64,000 nt of DNA. Source: UBA9214 sp964443845 (GTDB lineage: Bacteria > Pseudomonadota > Gammaproteobacteria > UBA9214). The stretch's first letter is position 1. Each line of letters starts with the position of its first letter. This document shows, one piece after another, positions 17,963-24,667 of the stretch. The translations under genes were made by a program, and so were the position numbers. The stretch spans positions 25,454 to 89,453 of the forward strand of contig CAYUFA010000003.1 of assembly GCA_964443845.1 (NCBI GenBank), written 5' to 3'. Below the pieces are notes generated by a model. The model was not told the DNA's origin. It saw nothing but the letters and a program-made list of their open reading frames with translations, and ran no database searches.

Positions 17963-18331
17963 CAACTGTCGGTCCCAGCCTGCAACCTGCCTGCATCTTC
18001 AGGCCCCGGACACACCAGAGCCTGTCCCGGCAGCCCGCGTCAGCCGCCGGCACGGAGCGTGCCCCGGCGTCCTGTTCCGGGCGTCCCCGGAAATACTGGG
18101 CGGTTTACGAAGCTGTTGGTCGCATGCAATCGGGGAAACACTGAAAGTGCCGCGGCCGGAGCGATTGGCAGGTATTCAGGCATGACTTCTCCGTACCGGC
18201 AATTGCCACGTGCGTGGCATCCCGCGCAAATGAATTTGACGGCGTAGCCGTCCGGTGGGATAAAGGTGCAGGGGGCCACCTGCAACATTGGTTGCCAGAC
18301 AGGGATTACCTGATTACTGGAGGAAGAGCTT
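17963..18331. other. Gene-free stretch ahead of the sulfur-globule-like gene
   Basis: These 369 bases carry no credible gene. The last 130 bases are rich in short hairpins: TGCCAC/GTGGCA (18204-18219), GACGGC/GCCGTC (18238-18252), TGCAGG/CCTGCA (18267-18284) and CAGG/CCTG (18300-18312). A strong ribosome-binding site GGAGG lies at 18319-18323. The first 200 bases hold nothing I can name. No riboswitch class fitted. Confidence 0.5.
18236..18264 (+). promoter_or_regulatory. Candidate promoter and operator of the sulfur-globule-like gene
   Basis: TTGACG (18236-18241) and GATAAA (18259-18264) with a 17-base spacer give a fair sigma-70 promoter. The perfect inverted repeat GACGGC-GTA-GCCGTC (18238-18252) starts within the -35 box and fills most of the spacer, which is where a repressor operator would sit. 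The leader would then be about 60 bases with one or two hairpins. Confidence 0.5.
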
Positions 18332-18803
18332 GTGAAGAACGGAGCATTACAATACATATTACTTGCTGCGGCAGGTAGCCTGCTGCTGGCCGGTCCGGTC
18401 TCGGCGTTCGATATGGGCAACATGATGAATCCGTCCAAGTGGATGGGCGGAAATAAAGACAGGGACCGTTACGATGATGACTATAGGGGTCCCGGCTACG
18501 GCTATGGCGGTCCCGGCTACGGCTATGGCGGTCCCGGCTACGGCTANNNNNNNNNNNNNNNNNNNNNNNNNNNNNNNNNNNNNNNNNNNNNNNNNNNNNN
18601 NNNNNNNNNNNNNNNNNNNNNNNNNNNNNNNNNNNNNNNNNNNNNNTCCCGGCTACGGCTACGGCGCTCCCGGCTACGGCTACGGCGCTCCCGGCTACGG
18701 CTATGGCGCTCCCGGCTACAGTCAACCGGGCACCGAATCCACTGATGCGGAAGTCAAGCGTCTGAAAGATCGCCTGAGGCAACTCGAGGGCGACGTGAGG
18801 TAG
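18332..18803 (+). CDS. Sulfur-globule-like secreted Gly/Tyr/Pro repeat protein, interrupted by an assembly gap
   Basis: A secreted repeat protein. Residues 1-25 are a signal peptide ending GPVSA before FDMGNMMNPSKWMGG. An Asp/Arg-rich linker follows, then repeats of seven residues (GPGYGYG before the gap, APGYGYG after it), and a charged helical tail (EVKRLKDRLRQLEGDVR). This composition and the FDMGNMMNPSKW block fit the sulfur globule envelope proteins of sulfur-oxidising gammaproteobacteria, as I recall that family. The reading frame differs on the two sides of the N-run only because the N-run is a placeholder; a true length divisible by three restores it. Start GTG at 18332 has GGAGG nine bases ahead. 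The real protein length is unknown. Confidence 0.75.
18488..18718 (+). repeat. 21-base tandem repeat array
   Basis: A seven-codon unit coding Gly/Ala-Pro-Gly-Tyr-Gly-Tyr-Gly repeats about three times before the N-run and about three and a half times after it. Units upstream start with a Gly codon and those downstream with an Ala codon, so two subtypes exist. The repeat explains why the assembly broke here. Confidence 0.9.
18547..18646. other. Assembly gap of 100 N
   Basis: Exactly 100 N inside a tandem repeat, the usual scaffold placeholder. Frame arithmetic on both sides requires the real missing length to be a multiple of three if the gene is intact. Confidence 0.99.
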
Positions 18804-19043
18804 GGTTCGCATTCCAGGTCGTAACCGATCGCTGCAGCATTCCGGTATCTCCAACCCTGCCTGCCGACCCCTGGAAAGGGATCGGGGTGACCCGAACAAC
18901 TGCGGCTTGTTCCCGAGCCGCTGTTGATCGGGCAATGCGGTCCTGCCCCGGCCGTTTCCGGACCTGCGTCTGCTTCTCCCTTCCTGGATTCCGGCCTGCG
19001 CCGGTGACGGACTGTATAGGTATTCAACCCTCTTCGGGATTTG

Positions 19044-19060
19044 TTCTCCCGACAGGAGAA
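19044..19060 (+). promoter_or_regulatory. Hairpin that hides the hemerythrin ribosome-binding site
   Basis: TTCTCC at 19044-19049 is complementary to GGAGAA at 19055-19060, with a five-base loop. GGAG is the Shine-Dalgarno sequence of the GTG start at 19066, so the hairpin would mask it. The stem is only 6 bp and could melt readily, as in thermosensor-type leaders. Confidence 0.5.
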
Positions 19061-19065
19061 GGCGT

Positions 19066-19467
19066 GTGAAAGATATCGTTTGGAGCCACATACTCAGCGT
19101 CGAGGTCGATGAAATCGATGAAGATCACCGCAAGCTGGTGAACACTTTCAATATCCTCAGTCATGCCGTCTCGGAAGGAGAATCCCCGGAGTATCTTGCG
19201 GCGATACTGGAAGAACTGATCAATTGTACGATCTGGCACTTCAGTCACGAGGAGCGGTTGATGTTGAAGTACGGGTACAAGGAAATCGAAGCACACAAGG
19301 CGGAGCACCAGGAACTCATTAACAGCGCCAGGGCGCTGCAGCAGGAGGTCCTGCAAGCGGACCGGCCGGTGGCGGAAGAACAGATCGTGTTTCTGGAGCG
19401 CTGGCTGACCGAACATATTCTCACCGCTGATATGCGACTGGGCTCCTATCTTGCGCTGGTGATGTAG
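19066..19467 (+). CDS. Bacteriohemerythrin
   Basis: A 133-residue cytosolic four-helix protein that binds O2 at a di-iron centre. Iron ligands are visible in order: Asp/His in IDEDHRKLV, His in IWHFSHEERLM with HxxxE, His in HKAEHQEL, and the last His and Asp in LTEHILTADMRL. It is a stand-alone single-domain type, as found in microaerophilic and sulfur-oxidising bacteria, where it is thought to store or buffer O2. The start is GTG at 19066 with AGGAGAAGG ahead. It follows the sulfur-globule-like gene by 262 bases, with no obvious terminator or promoter between. Confidence 0.93.
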   Translation: MKDIVWSHILSVEVDEIDEDHRKLVNTFNILSHAVSEGESPEYLAAILEELINCTIWHFSHEERLMLKYGYKEIEAHKAEHQELINSARALQQEVLQADRPVAEEQIVFLERWLTEHILTADMRLGSYLALVM

Positions 19468-19590
19468 ACGTCACTTGCGAGGCTCTTCAGCAACAGGGGT
19501 AAGAGAGCGATGCTTGCGAAGCTCCTGGCGATAAGTTCTCTGGCCTCCTTTCCCCCGCCCTGACTGGCGACGGAGGCCACGCAGGTCCAC

Positions 19591-19616
19591 AAAAAAAGCC
19601 CGCAAACGCGGGCTTT
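19591..19616 (-). terminator. Intrinsic terminator of tRNA-Thr
   Basis: On the minus strand AGCCCGC (19608-19614) and GCGGGCT (19597-19603) form a 7-bp stem with a four-base loop, followed by a run of seven T (19591-19597). It lies just beyond the encoded CCA end of the tRNA. Confidence 0.9.
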
Positions 19617-19621
19617 CTGAC

Positions 19622-19697
19622 TGGTGCCGGAGAAAGGAATCGAACCCTCGACCGTCTCATTACGAATGAGCTGCTCTACCGTCTGAGCTACTCCGGC
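19622..19697 (-). tRNA. tRNA-Thr (anticodon CGT)
   Basis: A complete cloverleaf on the minus strand: acceptor GCCGGAG with CTCCGGC, D arm GCTC/GAGC, anticodon stem CTCAT/ATGAG around loop TCGTA region with anticodon CGT, and T arm with GGTTCGATTCC. CCA is encoded at 19622-19624. It reads ACG codons. The -10-like TAGAAT at 19715-19720 lies 18 bases upstream. Confidence 0.96.
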
Positions 19698-19714
19698 TGG
19701 ATTTTGTGCGGGGG

Positions 19715-19720
19715 ATTCTA
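19715..19720 (-). promoter_or_regulatory. -10 box of tRNA-Thr
   Basis: Minus-strand TAGAAT, 17 bases ahead of the mature tRNA end. The matching -35 position (19738-19743, TGTACC) is poor, at 3 of 6. Confidence 0.5.
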
Positions 19721-19822
19721 ACGGTTCCACCGCTCCCGGTACAGCCGCAGGCGGAACGGGTTGTCCGCCGGGTTCATGGCCGGATTACCAGTGCAACGCG
19801 CGCCGTACCGGTGTGCAGCGCC

Positions 19823-20257
19823 TCAGGCGCTCGCCGGCTGGTTGCGCAGGCGGATGATCACGTCAACGCCGGTGCTGCTGGTACCGTCCGGCAGTTCCGG
19901 CAGGTCGACGATGGTGATGCTGTCGGAATCGATGTCCTGCAGTTCACCGGTGTCCACGTTGTAGAAATGATGATGGTGATCGGTATTGGGATCGTAGAAA
20001 ACCCGCGTCGGATCGACGATCACCTCGCGCACCAGACCGTTACGGGCGAACAACCCCAGCGTGTTGTACACCGTGGCCTTGGAAACATGTTCCTCGCCCG
20101 TATTCACCTCGCGCATGACCTGGTCCGCGGAGAAGTGCTGGTGTCGCCCGAACAGCACCCGGGCGATCAGCACCCGCTGCTGCGTGGGCAGGATCCCGTA
20201 GGTGCGCAGCAGCGCGGGCAGTTCATCGCGATCAACAGCAACCATCTGTTTATCCAT
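19823..20257 (-). CDS. Fur-family regulator lacking all cysteines
   Basis: A 144-residue Fur-superfamily repressor. The winged-helix part has LRTYGILPTQQRVLIARVLF, HFSADQVMREV and SKATVYNTLGLFARNGLV. The dimerisation part has DPNTDHHHHFYNVDTGEL with a four-His run that would bind metal or haem. There is no cysteine anywhere, so the structural Zn(Cys)4 site of PerR and many Fur proteins is absent; this and the His run resemble Irr-type members. Candidate signals are iron/haem status or peroxide. The ATG at 20255-20257 follows a good promoter, and thiO lies upstream on the same strand. Confidence 0.85.
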   Translation of the reverse strand: MDKQMVAVDRDELPALLRTYGILPTQQRVLIARVLFGRHQHFSADQVMREVNTGEEHVSKATVYNTLGLFARNGLVREVIVDPTRVFYDPNTDHHHHFYNVDTGELQDIDSDSITIVDLPELPDGTSSTGVDVIIRLRNQPASA

Positions 20258-20272
20258 GTCTTTCTCGACTAC

Positions 20273-20301
20273 ATTATAAGCACTCTAAAACAGGTCGTCT
20301 A
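20273..20301 (-). promoter_or_regulatory. Promoter of the Fur-family gene
   Basis: Minus-strand TATAAT (20273-20278), a perfect -10, with TAGACG (20296-20301) 17 bases upstream as -35 (4 of 6). The -10 lies 15 bases ahead of the ATG, so the leader is very short. The -35 overlaps the last codons of thiO. Confidence 0.7.
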
Positions 20302-21402
20302 TGTCACCGGCACGCGGTACGGCTCGAGTGCCGTGAAACTGGTGCGGTCCAGCAGGCAGTCGGCCAGCAGTTGCGCCGAGGCGGGTGCCATGGCCACCCC
20401 GTTGCGATAGTGACCGGTATTCAGGTACAAGCCACTGATTTCACTGCACTCTCCGATATATGGCACACCGTGCGGCGAACCGGGGCGCAGCCCGGCCCAG
20501 TGCTTGACCACGGGATAGTCGGCCAGTGACGGCAGAATATTGAAGGCCGCCTGGCGCAACTCCTCGTAACCGGCGGTCGTCACCGCCTTGTCGAATCCGG
20601 CCTCTTCCAGCGTACTGCCCGCCAGGATCAGGCCGTCCCGCCGCGGGATCAGGTAGCGGCCGTCGCGCAGCACGATCCGCCGCAGCAGGTCCGGCCGGGC
20701 CTGGAACTGGATCATCTGCCCGCGGACCGGGCGCACCGGCACCGCCGGACAGGGATCGGGAATGAACTGCGCACTCCAGGCGCCGCCGGCAATGACCACG
20801 CTGGCGCCGTGCACGGTGCCCCCGGCGCTGGTCACTCCGGTCACCCTGCCCTGGTGCACCGCGACACCACGGACCGCGGATTGCTCGCGGACGCGCACAC
20901 CCTCCGCGCGCAGCACCTGCGCCAGTGCCTGACACAGGCGCGGGTTGCGCACCTGCGCCACGTCCGGCAGGTACAACGAGGGCCCGGCGGGTCGCTGCAG
21001 TGCCGGCGCCATCTCCTGTACCGACTCCGCATCCATTTCGATCACTTCCGAGCGATAGCGGGCGGACCAGTCGCGGACCGCACCCGACATCGCCAGCCCT
21101 TCCAGCAGCAGGCCGCTGCGAATCCATTGCGGGTCGATACCGGTTAGTGCCTGCAACTCCGCCGCCAGTTCCGGATAGACGTCCTGGCTCCAGCGCACCA
21201 GTTCGGAGACCGCCACGGGATATTCCCACGGCACCAGCGGAGAGAGGATGCCGCCACCGGCCCAGGAGGACTCCCGGCAGAGGTCCCCGCGCTCCAGCAG
21301 GCACACCGACAGACCCGCCCGGGACAGCGCGCGCGCAGTCAGCATGCCGACCAGGCCACCGCCCACCACCACACTGTCAAAACCGTTGTTTGCTGGATTC
21401 AT
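20299..21402 (-). CDS. thiO: FAD-dependent glycine oxidase type (ThiO)
   Basis: A 367-residue D-amino-acid-oxidase-family flavoprotein. In thiamine synthesis ThiO oxidises glycine to the imine used for the thiazole ring. The dinucleotide fold is at the N terminus (VVVGGGLVGMLTARAL ... LLERGD), with SSWAGGGILSPLVPWEYP, typical of ThiO. The C-terminal FAD-binding block is GLRPGSPHGVPYIG and NTGHYRNGVAMAP; the GHYRNG motif marks glycine oxidases. No other thi genes are nearby. The position upstream of minor pilin genes matches gene order in Pseudomonas. The start is ATG at 21400-21402. Confidence 0.88.
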   Translation of the reverse strand: MNPANNGFDSVVVGGGLVGMLTARALSRAGLSVCLLERGDLCRESSWAGGGILSPLVPWEYPVAVSELVRWSQDVYPELAAELQALTGIDPQWIRSGLLLEGLAMSGAVRDWSARYRSEVIEMDAESVQEMAPALQRPAGPSLYLPDVAQVRNPRLCQALAQVLRAEGVRVREQSAVRGVAVHQGRVTGVTSAGGTVHGASVVIAGGAWSAQFIPDPCPAVPVRPVRGQMIQFQARPDLLRRIVLRDGRYLIPRRDGLILAGSTLEEAGFDKAVTTAGYEELRQAAFNILPSLADYPVVKHWAGLRPGSPHGVPYIGECSEISGLYLNTGHYRNGVAMAPASAQLLADCLLDRTSFTALEPYRVPVT

Positions 21403-21468
21403 GCCTGCATGTCACCGGGCTGCTGCACCGCGGACGAGGGGTTCATTATGGGATTGCCGTGCAGTCCC

Positions 21469-21480
21469 CGCAATGACGGG
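21469..21480 (+). repeat. Third copy of CGCAATGACGGG
   Basis: Identical to 9796-9807 and 9864-9875, within the 261-base gap between divergent thiO and pilV. Nothing else in this gap is clear apart from a good ribosome-binding site (GGAGGT) before pilV. Confidence 0.6.
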
Positions 21481-21663
21481 GAGGGATGAATTCACCCGCC
21501 GTGCCCACCGCCGCTGGCGCGCGCCGGGCTGCCCGGGAGGTCACACCGGCTGACAGGGCAACGGGTTGATTTCCGTGGACAACGATCGGCACGGGATACT
21601 GGTCGCCATGCGCGGCGTGGCCAGAATGGGACTGCGGGGTGGCCCTTCGGGCTGGAGGTAATC

Positions 21664-22176
21664 ATGCGCAGACAGACGGGACGAGGCTACGCGCAGCCTG
21701 GCGGCTTCACGCTTCTGGAAGTGCTGGTCGCGCTGCTGGTGCTCGCCTGCGGATTGCTGGGGCTGGCCGCGTTGCAGACCACCGGACTGCGCGCCAGTCA
21801 GGTGGCCGGCATGCGGACCCTGGTTGCCCGGCTGGGCTACGACATAACCGAGCGCATGCGCGCCAATCCGGCCGGAGTGGCCGCGCATGCATACGTGATC
21901 GGGCGTACCGCGACAGCCACGCGCACCGTGCCCGCCACACGTGCCAGCCGGGACCTGGTGGAATGGAGCAACGCCGTGGCGCGCCTGCCCGGGGGCCGGG
22001 GCGAAATCGCGCAGTGCACACCGGCAACGACACCGGCCTGCCCGATCATCGATGGCAGCACCACGCACGTGGTCACCCTCTACTGGAACGAATCCCGCAC
22101 CACGATGCCCGCAACGTACCACTGTCCACCCTGGTCGGACGCGGATTTCCGCTGCTTCCGGCTGCTCGCCCGGTGA
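21664..22176 (+). CDS. pilV: Type IV pilus minor pilin PilV
   Basis: A 170-residue prepilin that helps start type IV pilus assembly at the tip complex. The leader ends QPGG before FTLLEVLVALLVLACGLLGL, with the peptidase cleavage after Gly and Glu at +5, and a hydrophobic helix of about 20 residues. PilV-type blocks LAALQTTGLRASQ and YDITERMRANPAG follow. Three Cys near the C terminus (QCTP, PACP, YHCP) may form disulfides. It leads pilV-pilW-pilX-pilE. The start is set by GGAGGT eight bases ahead of the ATG. Confidence 0.9.
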   Translation: MRRQTGRGYAQPGGFTLLEVLVALLVLACGLLGLAALQTTGLRASQVAGMRTLVARLGYDITERMRANPAGVAAHAYVIGRTATATRTVPATRASRDLVEWSNAVARLPGGRGEIAQCTPATTPACPIIDGSTTHVVTLYWNESRTTMPATYHCPPWSDADFRCFRLLAR

Positions 22177-22181
22177 CAACG

Positions 22182-23186
22182 ATGCATTCCCGGCGCACAG
22201 GAATACCCGGCCGCGAGCACGGCTTCAGCCTGGTGGAGTTGATGGTCGCGCTGACCCTCAGCCTGGTGGTGCTGGCGGCTGCCGGCCAGGTGGTCCTCGG
22301 CGTGCGCAGGAGCTTCAATCTCCAGGACCGCCTGGGACGCATGCGGGAGGACGGACGCTTCGCCATGGAAGTGATCGCCACCGACCTGCGTCGCGCGGGC
22401 TACTGGGGGGGAACCGCGGATGTCCACCGCATCGTGGACCACACACCGGCAGGCGAACGCAATGGCAACCGGGTCGCCACGGAGGACGGCACCTGTACCG
22501 GTCCCGGCTGGGCGCGTATGCTGACCCACCGCATCTTCGGCAAGGACGACACGCGCAGCGGGTACACCTGCCTCCGGCCGCTGGCCGCAGGCGCCAGACA
22601 TGCCGGCGATATCCTGGTCACCCGCTACGCGGCGCCCTGGGTGGTGGGCGGAACCACCACGCCGGATTACCGTGACCGGCAGTTCTATCTCCGCTCCACC
22701 CTGTTCTCCGCCCGGCTGTTCCAGGGTCAGGATCAGGCCGCCAACGACATCACCCGTGGCACGACCCCGCGCAGCGCGGAGCTGGTCGCGCACGGGTATT
22801 ACCTGCAGGACACGGAGTTCCCCGCTACGGAGCGCTGCGGCGGCGCCGCGGTCCCGGCACTGCACCGCGTGAGCCTGGCCAACGGGGCCCTGCGATCGGA
22901 GGAGATCGCCCGTGGTGTCGAGCAGTTCCAGGTGCAGTACGGACTGGACGACGATGACGACGGTTCCGTCGATCACTATGTCGATGCACCACCGGCAACG
23001 GACAGCGTGCGCTGGAACCAGGTCATCGCGGCGCGTATCTGGCTGCTGATGCGCGCCGCTTGCCCGGAGACCGGCTACACCCATACCGACGCATACCGGA
23101 TGGGGAATATCGTCTACCCGCCCGTGGGAAAAACGGACGGCTACCGGCGCCAGTTGTTCACGGGGTCGGTCGCCCTGCGCAACTGA
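22182..23186 (+). CDS. pilW: Type IV pilus minor pilin PilW
   Basis: A 334-residue PilW-type pseudopilin. The prepilin site is GREHG before FSLVELMVALTLSLVVLAAA, with Glu at +5. The large C-terminal domain contains RMREDGRFAMEVIATDLRRAGYWG, diagnostic of PilW, and a DDDDDGSVDHYVD stretch that could bind calcium. The ATG at 22182 is taken; an in-frame GTG at 22173 overlaps the pilV stop (GTGA) and is as likely. In other bacteria PilW acts with PilV, PilX, FimU and PilY1 in a tip complex that primes pilus polymerisation. Confidence 0.9.
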   Translation: MHSRRTGIPGREHGFSLVELMVALTLSLVVLAAAGQVVLGVRRSFNLQDRLGRMREDGRFAMEVIATDLRRAGYWGGTADVHRIVDHTPAGERNGNRVATEDGTCTGPGWARMLTHRIFGKDDTRSGYTCLRPLAAGARHAGDILVTRYAAPWVVGGTTTPDYRDRQFYLRSTLFSARLFQGQDQAANDITRGTTPRSAELVAHGYYLQDTEFPATERCGGAAVPALHRVSLANGALRSEEIARGVEQFQVQYGLDDDDDGSVDHYVDAPPATDSVRWNQVIAARIWLLMRAACPETGYTHTDAYRMGNIVYPPVGKTDGYRRQLFTGSVALRN

Positions 23187-23193
23187 GAGAACG

Positions 23194-23865
23194 GTGTCCG
23201 GAATGAATACCCATGCATCCCGCACTGTGGACCCCTGCCGGCGGCAAGGCGGTGCGGTACTGTTCACGGTGCTGGTGTTCCTGCTGGTCCTGACCGTGCT
23301 CGGCGTATTCGGCCTGAACCGGGCACGGCTGGAAACCCGCATGGCCGCGAACGCCCTGTTCCGGACACAGGCGCTGAACGATGCCGAATACGTACTCACC
23401 ACCGCGGAGCATGACCTGCGCACCCTCGCTGGCAACCCGTTCCATCCGGACGTTGCGGGTGATGCGTACTATGCGCAGGAAGTGACGGACTTCGACCCCG
23501 ACACGCCAGGCATCCAGCAGCCCGCCGACCGCGTGTGGACGTTCAGCCACGCCCTCGTGTCCCTGCCGGATCTCGATGGCGATGGCCGCGCCGGCGATGG
23601 CACCGGCCGTTACGTCATCCAGGACGCGGGCACTGCGCTTGCGCCGGACAGGGACCGCTCGTTGCGGAGCTCGATCCTGCACGTGCCGCCCGGCGTGCGG
23701 GTACAGGCGTTCCTGGTGACCGCGCAGGCGGGTGCCGCGCGTGGCGCGCAGCGCACCGTGCAATCCATCGTCGTCACCGAACCGTTGGAAGTGCGCCGCG
23801 GACTCGATGCACGACCTGCGGACCGGCGCATCGACCGGATCGGCTGGATCGACCTCCAGCCGTGA
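23194..23865 (+). CDS. pilX: Type IV pilus minor pilin PilX
   Basis: A PilX-type minor pilin of about 223 residues. The leader ends CRRQGG before AVLFTVLVFLLVLTVLGVFG; as in other PilX proteins the +5 Glu is absent. NRARLETRMAANALFRTQALNDAE is the PilX N-terminal block. A Ca-loop-like DLDGDGRAGDG occurs near 130. Start is either GTG at 23194 or ATG at 23203, both short distances after pilW. PilY1, which normally follows PilX, is missing; pilE begins 25 bases later. Confidence 0.87.
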   Translation: MSGMNTHASRTVDPCRRQGGAVLFTVLVFLLVLTVLGVFGLNRARLETRMAANALFRTQALNDAEYVLTTAEHDLRTLAGNPFHPDVAGDAYYAQEVTDFDPDTPGIQQPADRVWTFSHALVSLPDLDGDGRAGDGTGRYVIQDAGTALAPDRDRSLRSSILHVPPGVRVQAFLVTAQAGAARGAQRTVQSIVVTEPLEVRRGLDARPADRRIDRIGWIDLQP

Positions 23866-23890
23866 CTGCGACCACCCGGGAACGCACCCC

Positions 23891-24379
23891 GTGAGTGCGC
23901 GCAGACCGCCGGAACACGACTGGTTGCAATCACCACCGGCCGGTTTCTCGCTGCTCGAGTTGCTGGTTGCGCTGGCGATCCTGGGCCTGCTCACCACCTT
24001 CAGCTACCCGGTGTACGTGGACCAGGTGCGCAAGGCACGCCGCGCCGAGGGCATGGGAGAACTGCTGGAACTGGCCGACCGCATGGAACGCCACTACGCC
24101 GATGCCGGTACCTACGACGTGCGTATCGGCGGCGCGGACATGGACGCGGCCACCCTGTGGAAGGAATCAACCACGCACGGTTACTACATGCTCTCGATCG
24201 ATGCCGGTACCAGCCAGACAGCGTTCACGGCCCGTGCCACGCCCACCGCCCGCGGCGGCCAGAACCGCGACCCGTGCGGGACCTTCGTGATCGATGCGCT
24301 GGGGATGCGTACCCTTGATACCACCCTTGGCGGGAGACGCGCGGCCAGCGGCCTTGGCTCCGGGGATTGCTGGCGCTGA
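23891..24379 (+). CDS. pilE: Type IV pilus minor pilin PilE
   Basis: A 162-residue pilin-like protein from the GTG at 23891. The cleavage site is SPPAG before FSLLELLVALAILGLLTTFSYP, with Glu at +5. The C-terminal block (TARATPTARGGQNRDPCGTF ... GSGDCW) carries two Cys that would form the D-region disulfide. This is the PilE minor-pilin type rather than the major pilin. It is the last gene of the run, and an IS3-type remnant follows within about 100 bases. Confidence 0.88.
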   Translation: MSARRPPEHDWLQSPPAGFSLLELLVALAILGLLTTFSYPVYVDQVRKARRAEGMGELLELADRMERHYADAGTYDVRIGGADMDAATLWKESTTHGYYMLSIDAGTSQTAFTARATPTARGGQNRDPCGTFVIDALGMRTLDTTLGGRRAASGLGSGDCWR

Positions 24380-24415
24380 TTGCCCAATATCACGGATACG
24401 CAAGTGCCGCGGTAC

Positions 24416-24437
24416 TCGCCTGCAGGCAGGCTCCTAC
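24416..24437 (+). repeat. Second copy of the CCTGCAGGCAGGCT element
   Basis: Matches 9816-9837 over 22 bases with one change (G to C). The core is nearly palindromic, like the repetitive extragenic elements of other gammaproteobacteria. Confidence 0.6.
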
Positions 24438-24479
24438 CGGGACCCGGACATTGCAGGAGCACCCCCCGGGCGCGACCAA

Positions 24480-24640
24480 CCGGCTAGCATTCCAGGCACA
24501 GCAGCTCGCGACGCAGTGGTTGAAGACATACAATAACGAGCGACCTCATACAGCCATCGGTGGCGTGCCACCCGGACGGCTGATGGAAGCAGCATGTAGC
24601 TTCTACGAATAACTGCTGTTTTAAAATGGGGGGATTACAC
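24480..24640 (+). mobile_element. IS3-family transposase remnant
   Basis: The frame ending at 24612 codes ATQWLKTYNNERPHTAIGG followed by PPGRLMEA, the C-terminal end of an IS3-type (DDE) transposase OrfB. Everything upstream, including the catalytic residues, is gone. After the stop the sequence ends with GTTTTAAAATGGGGGGATTA, which looks like the right terminal repeat, near 24640. The left boundary is not visible. It sits between pilE and ispH, exactly where pilus genes would continue in related genomes. Confidence 0.75.
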
Positions 24641-24667
24641 CTGGATTCGGAACCCGGGGCCACCGAC

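Noticed and set aside
15644..17965. Minus-strand frame of 773 codons across argF, FKBP and nadC
   Set aside because: It is the shadow of three clear genes on the other strand, with composition typical of antisense frames.
18200..18290. Possible cyclic di-GMP or other riboswitch upstream of the sulfur-globule-like gene
   Set aside because: I compared it with remembered consensus motifs of GEMM-I, GEMM-II, fluoride and manganese riboswitches; none fitted, so only the hairpins are reported.
18488..18718. Possible CRISPR array
   Set aside because: The units are 21-base coding repeats in frame with no unique spacers.
19446..19730. Minus-strand frame over the tRNA-Thr gene
   Set aside because: The translated segment comes from the tRNA itself and its terminator; there is no independent coding signal.
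24294..24536. Small protein gene after pilE
   Set aside because: This frame is not that of the transposase remnant and has no motif or ribosome-binding site.
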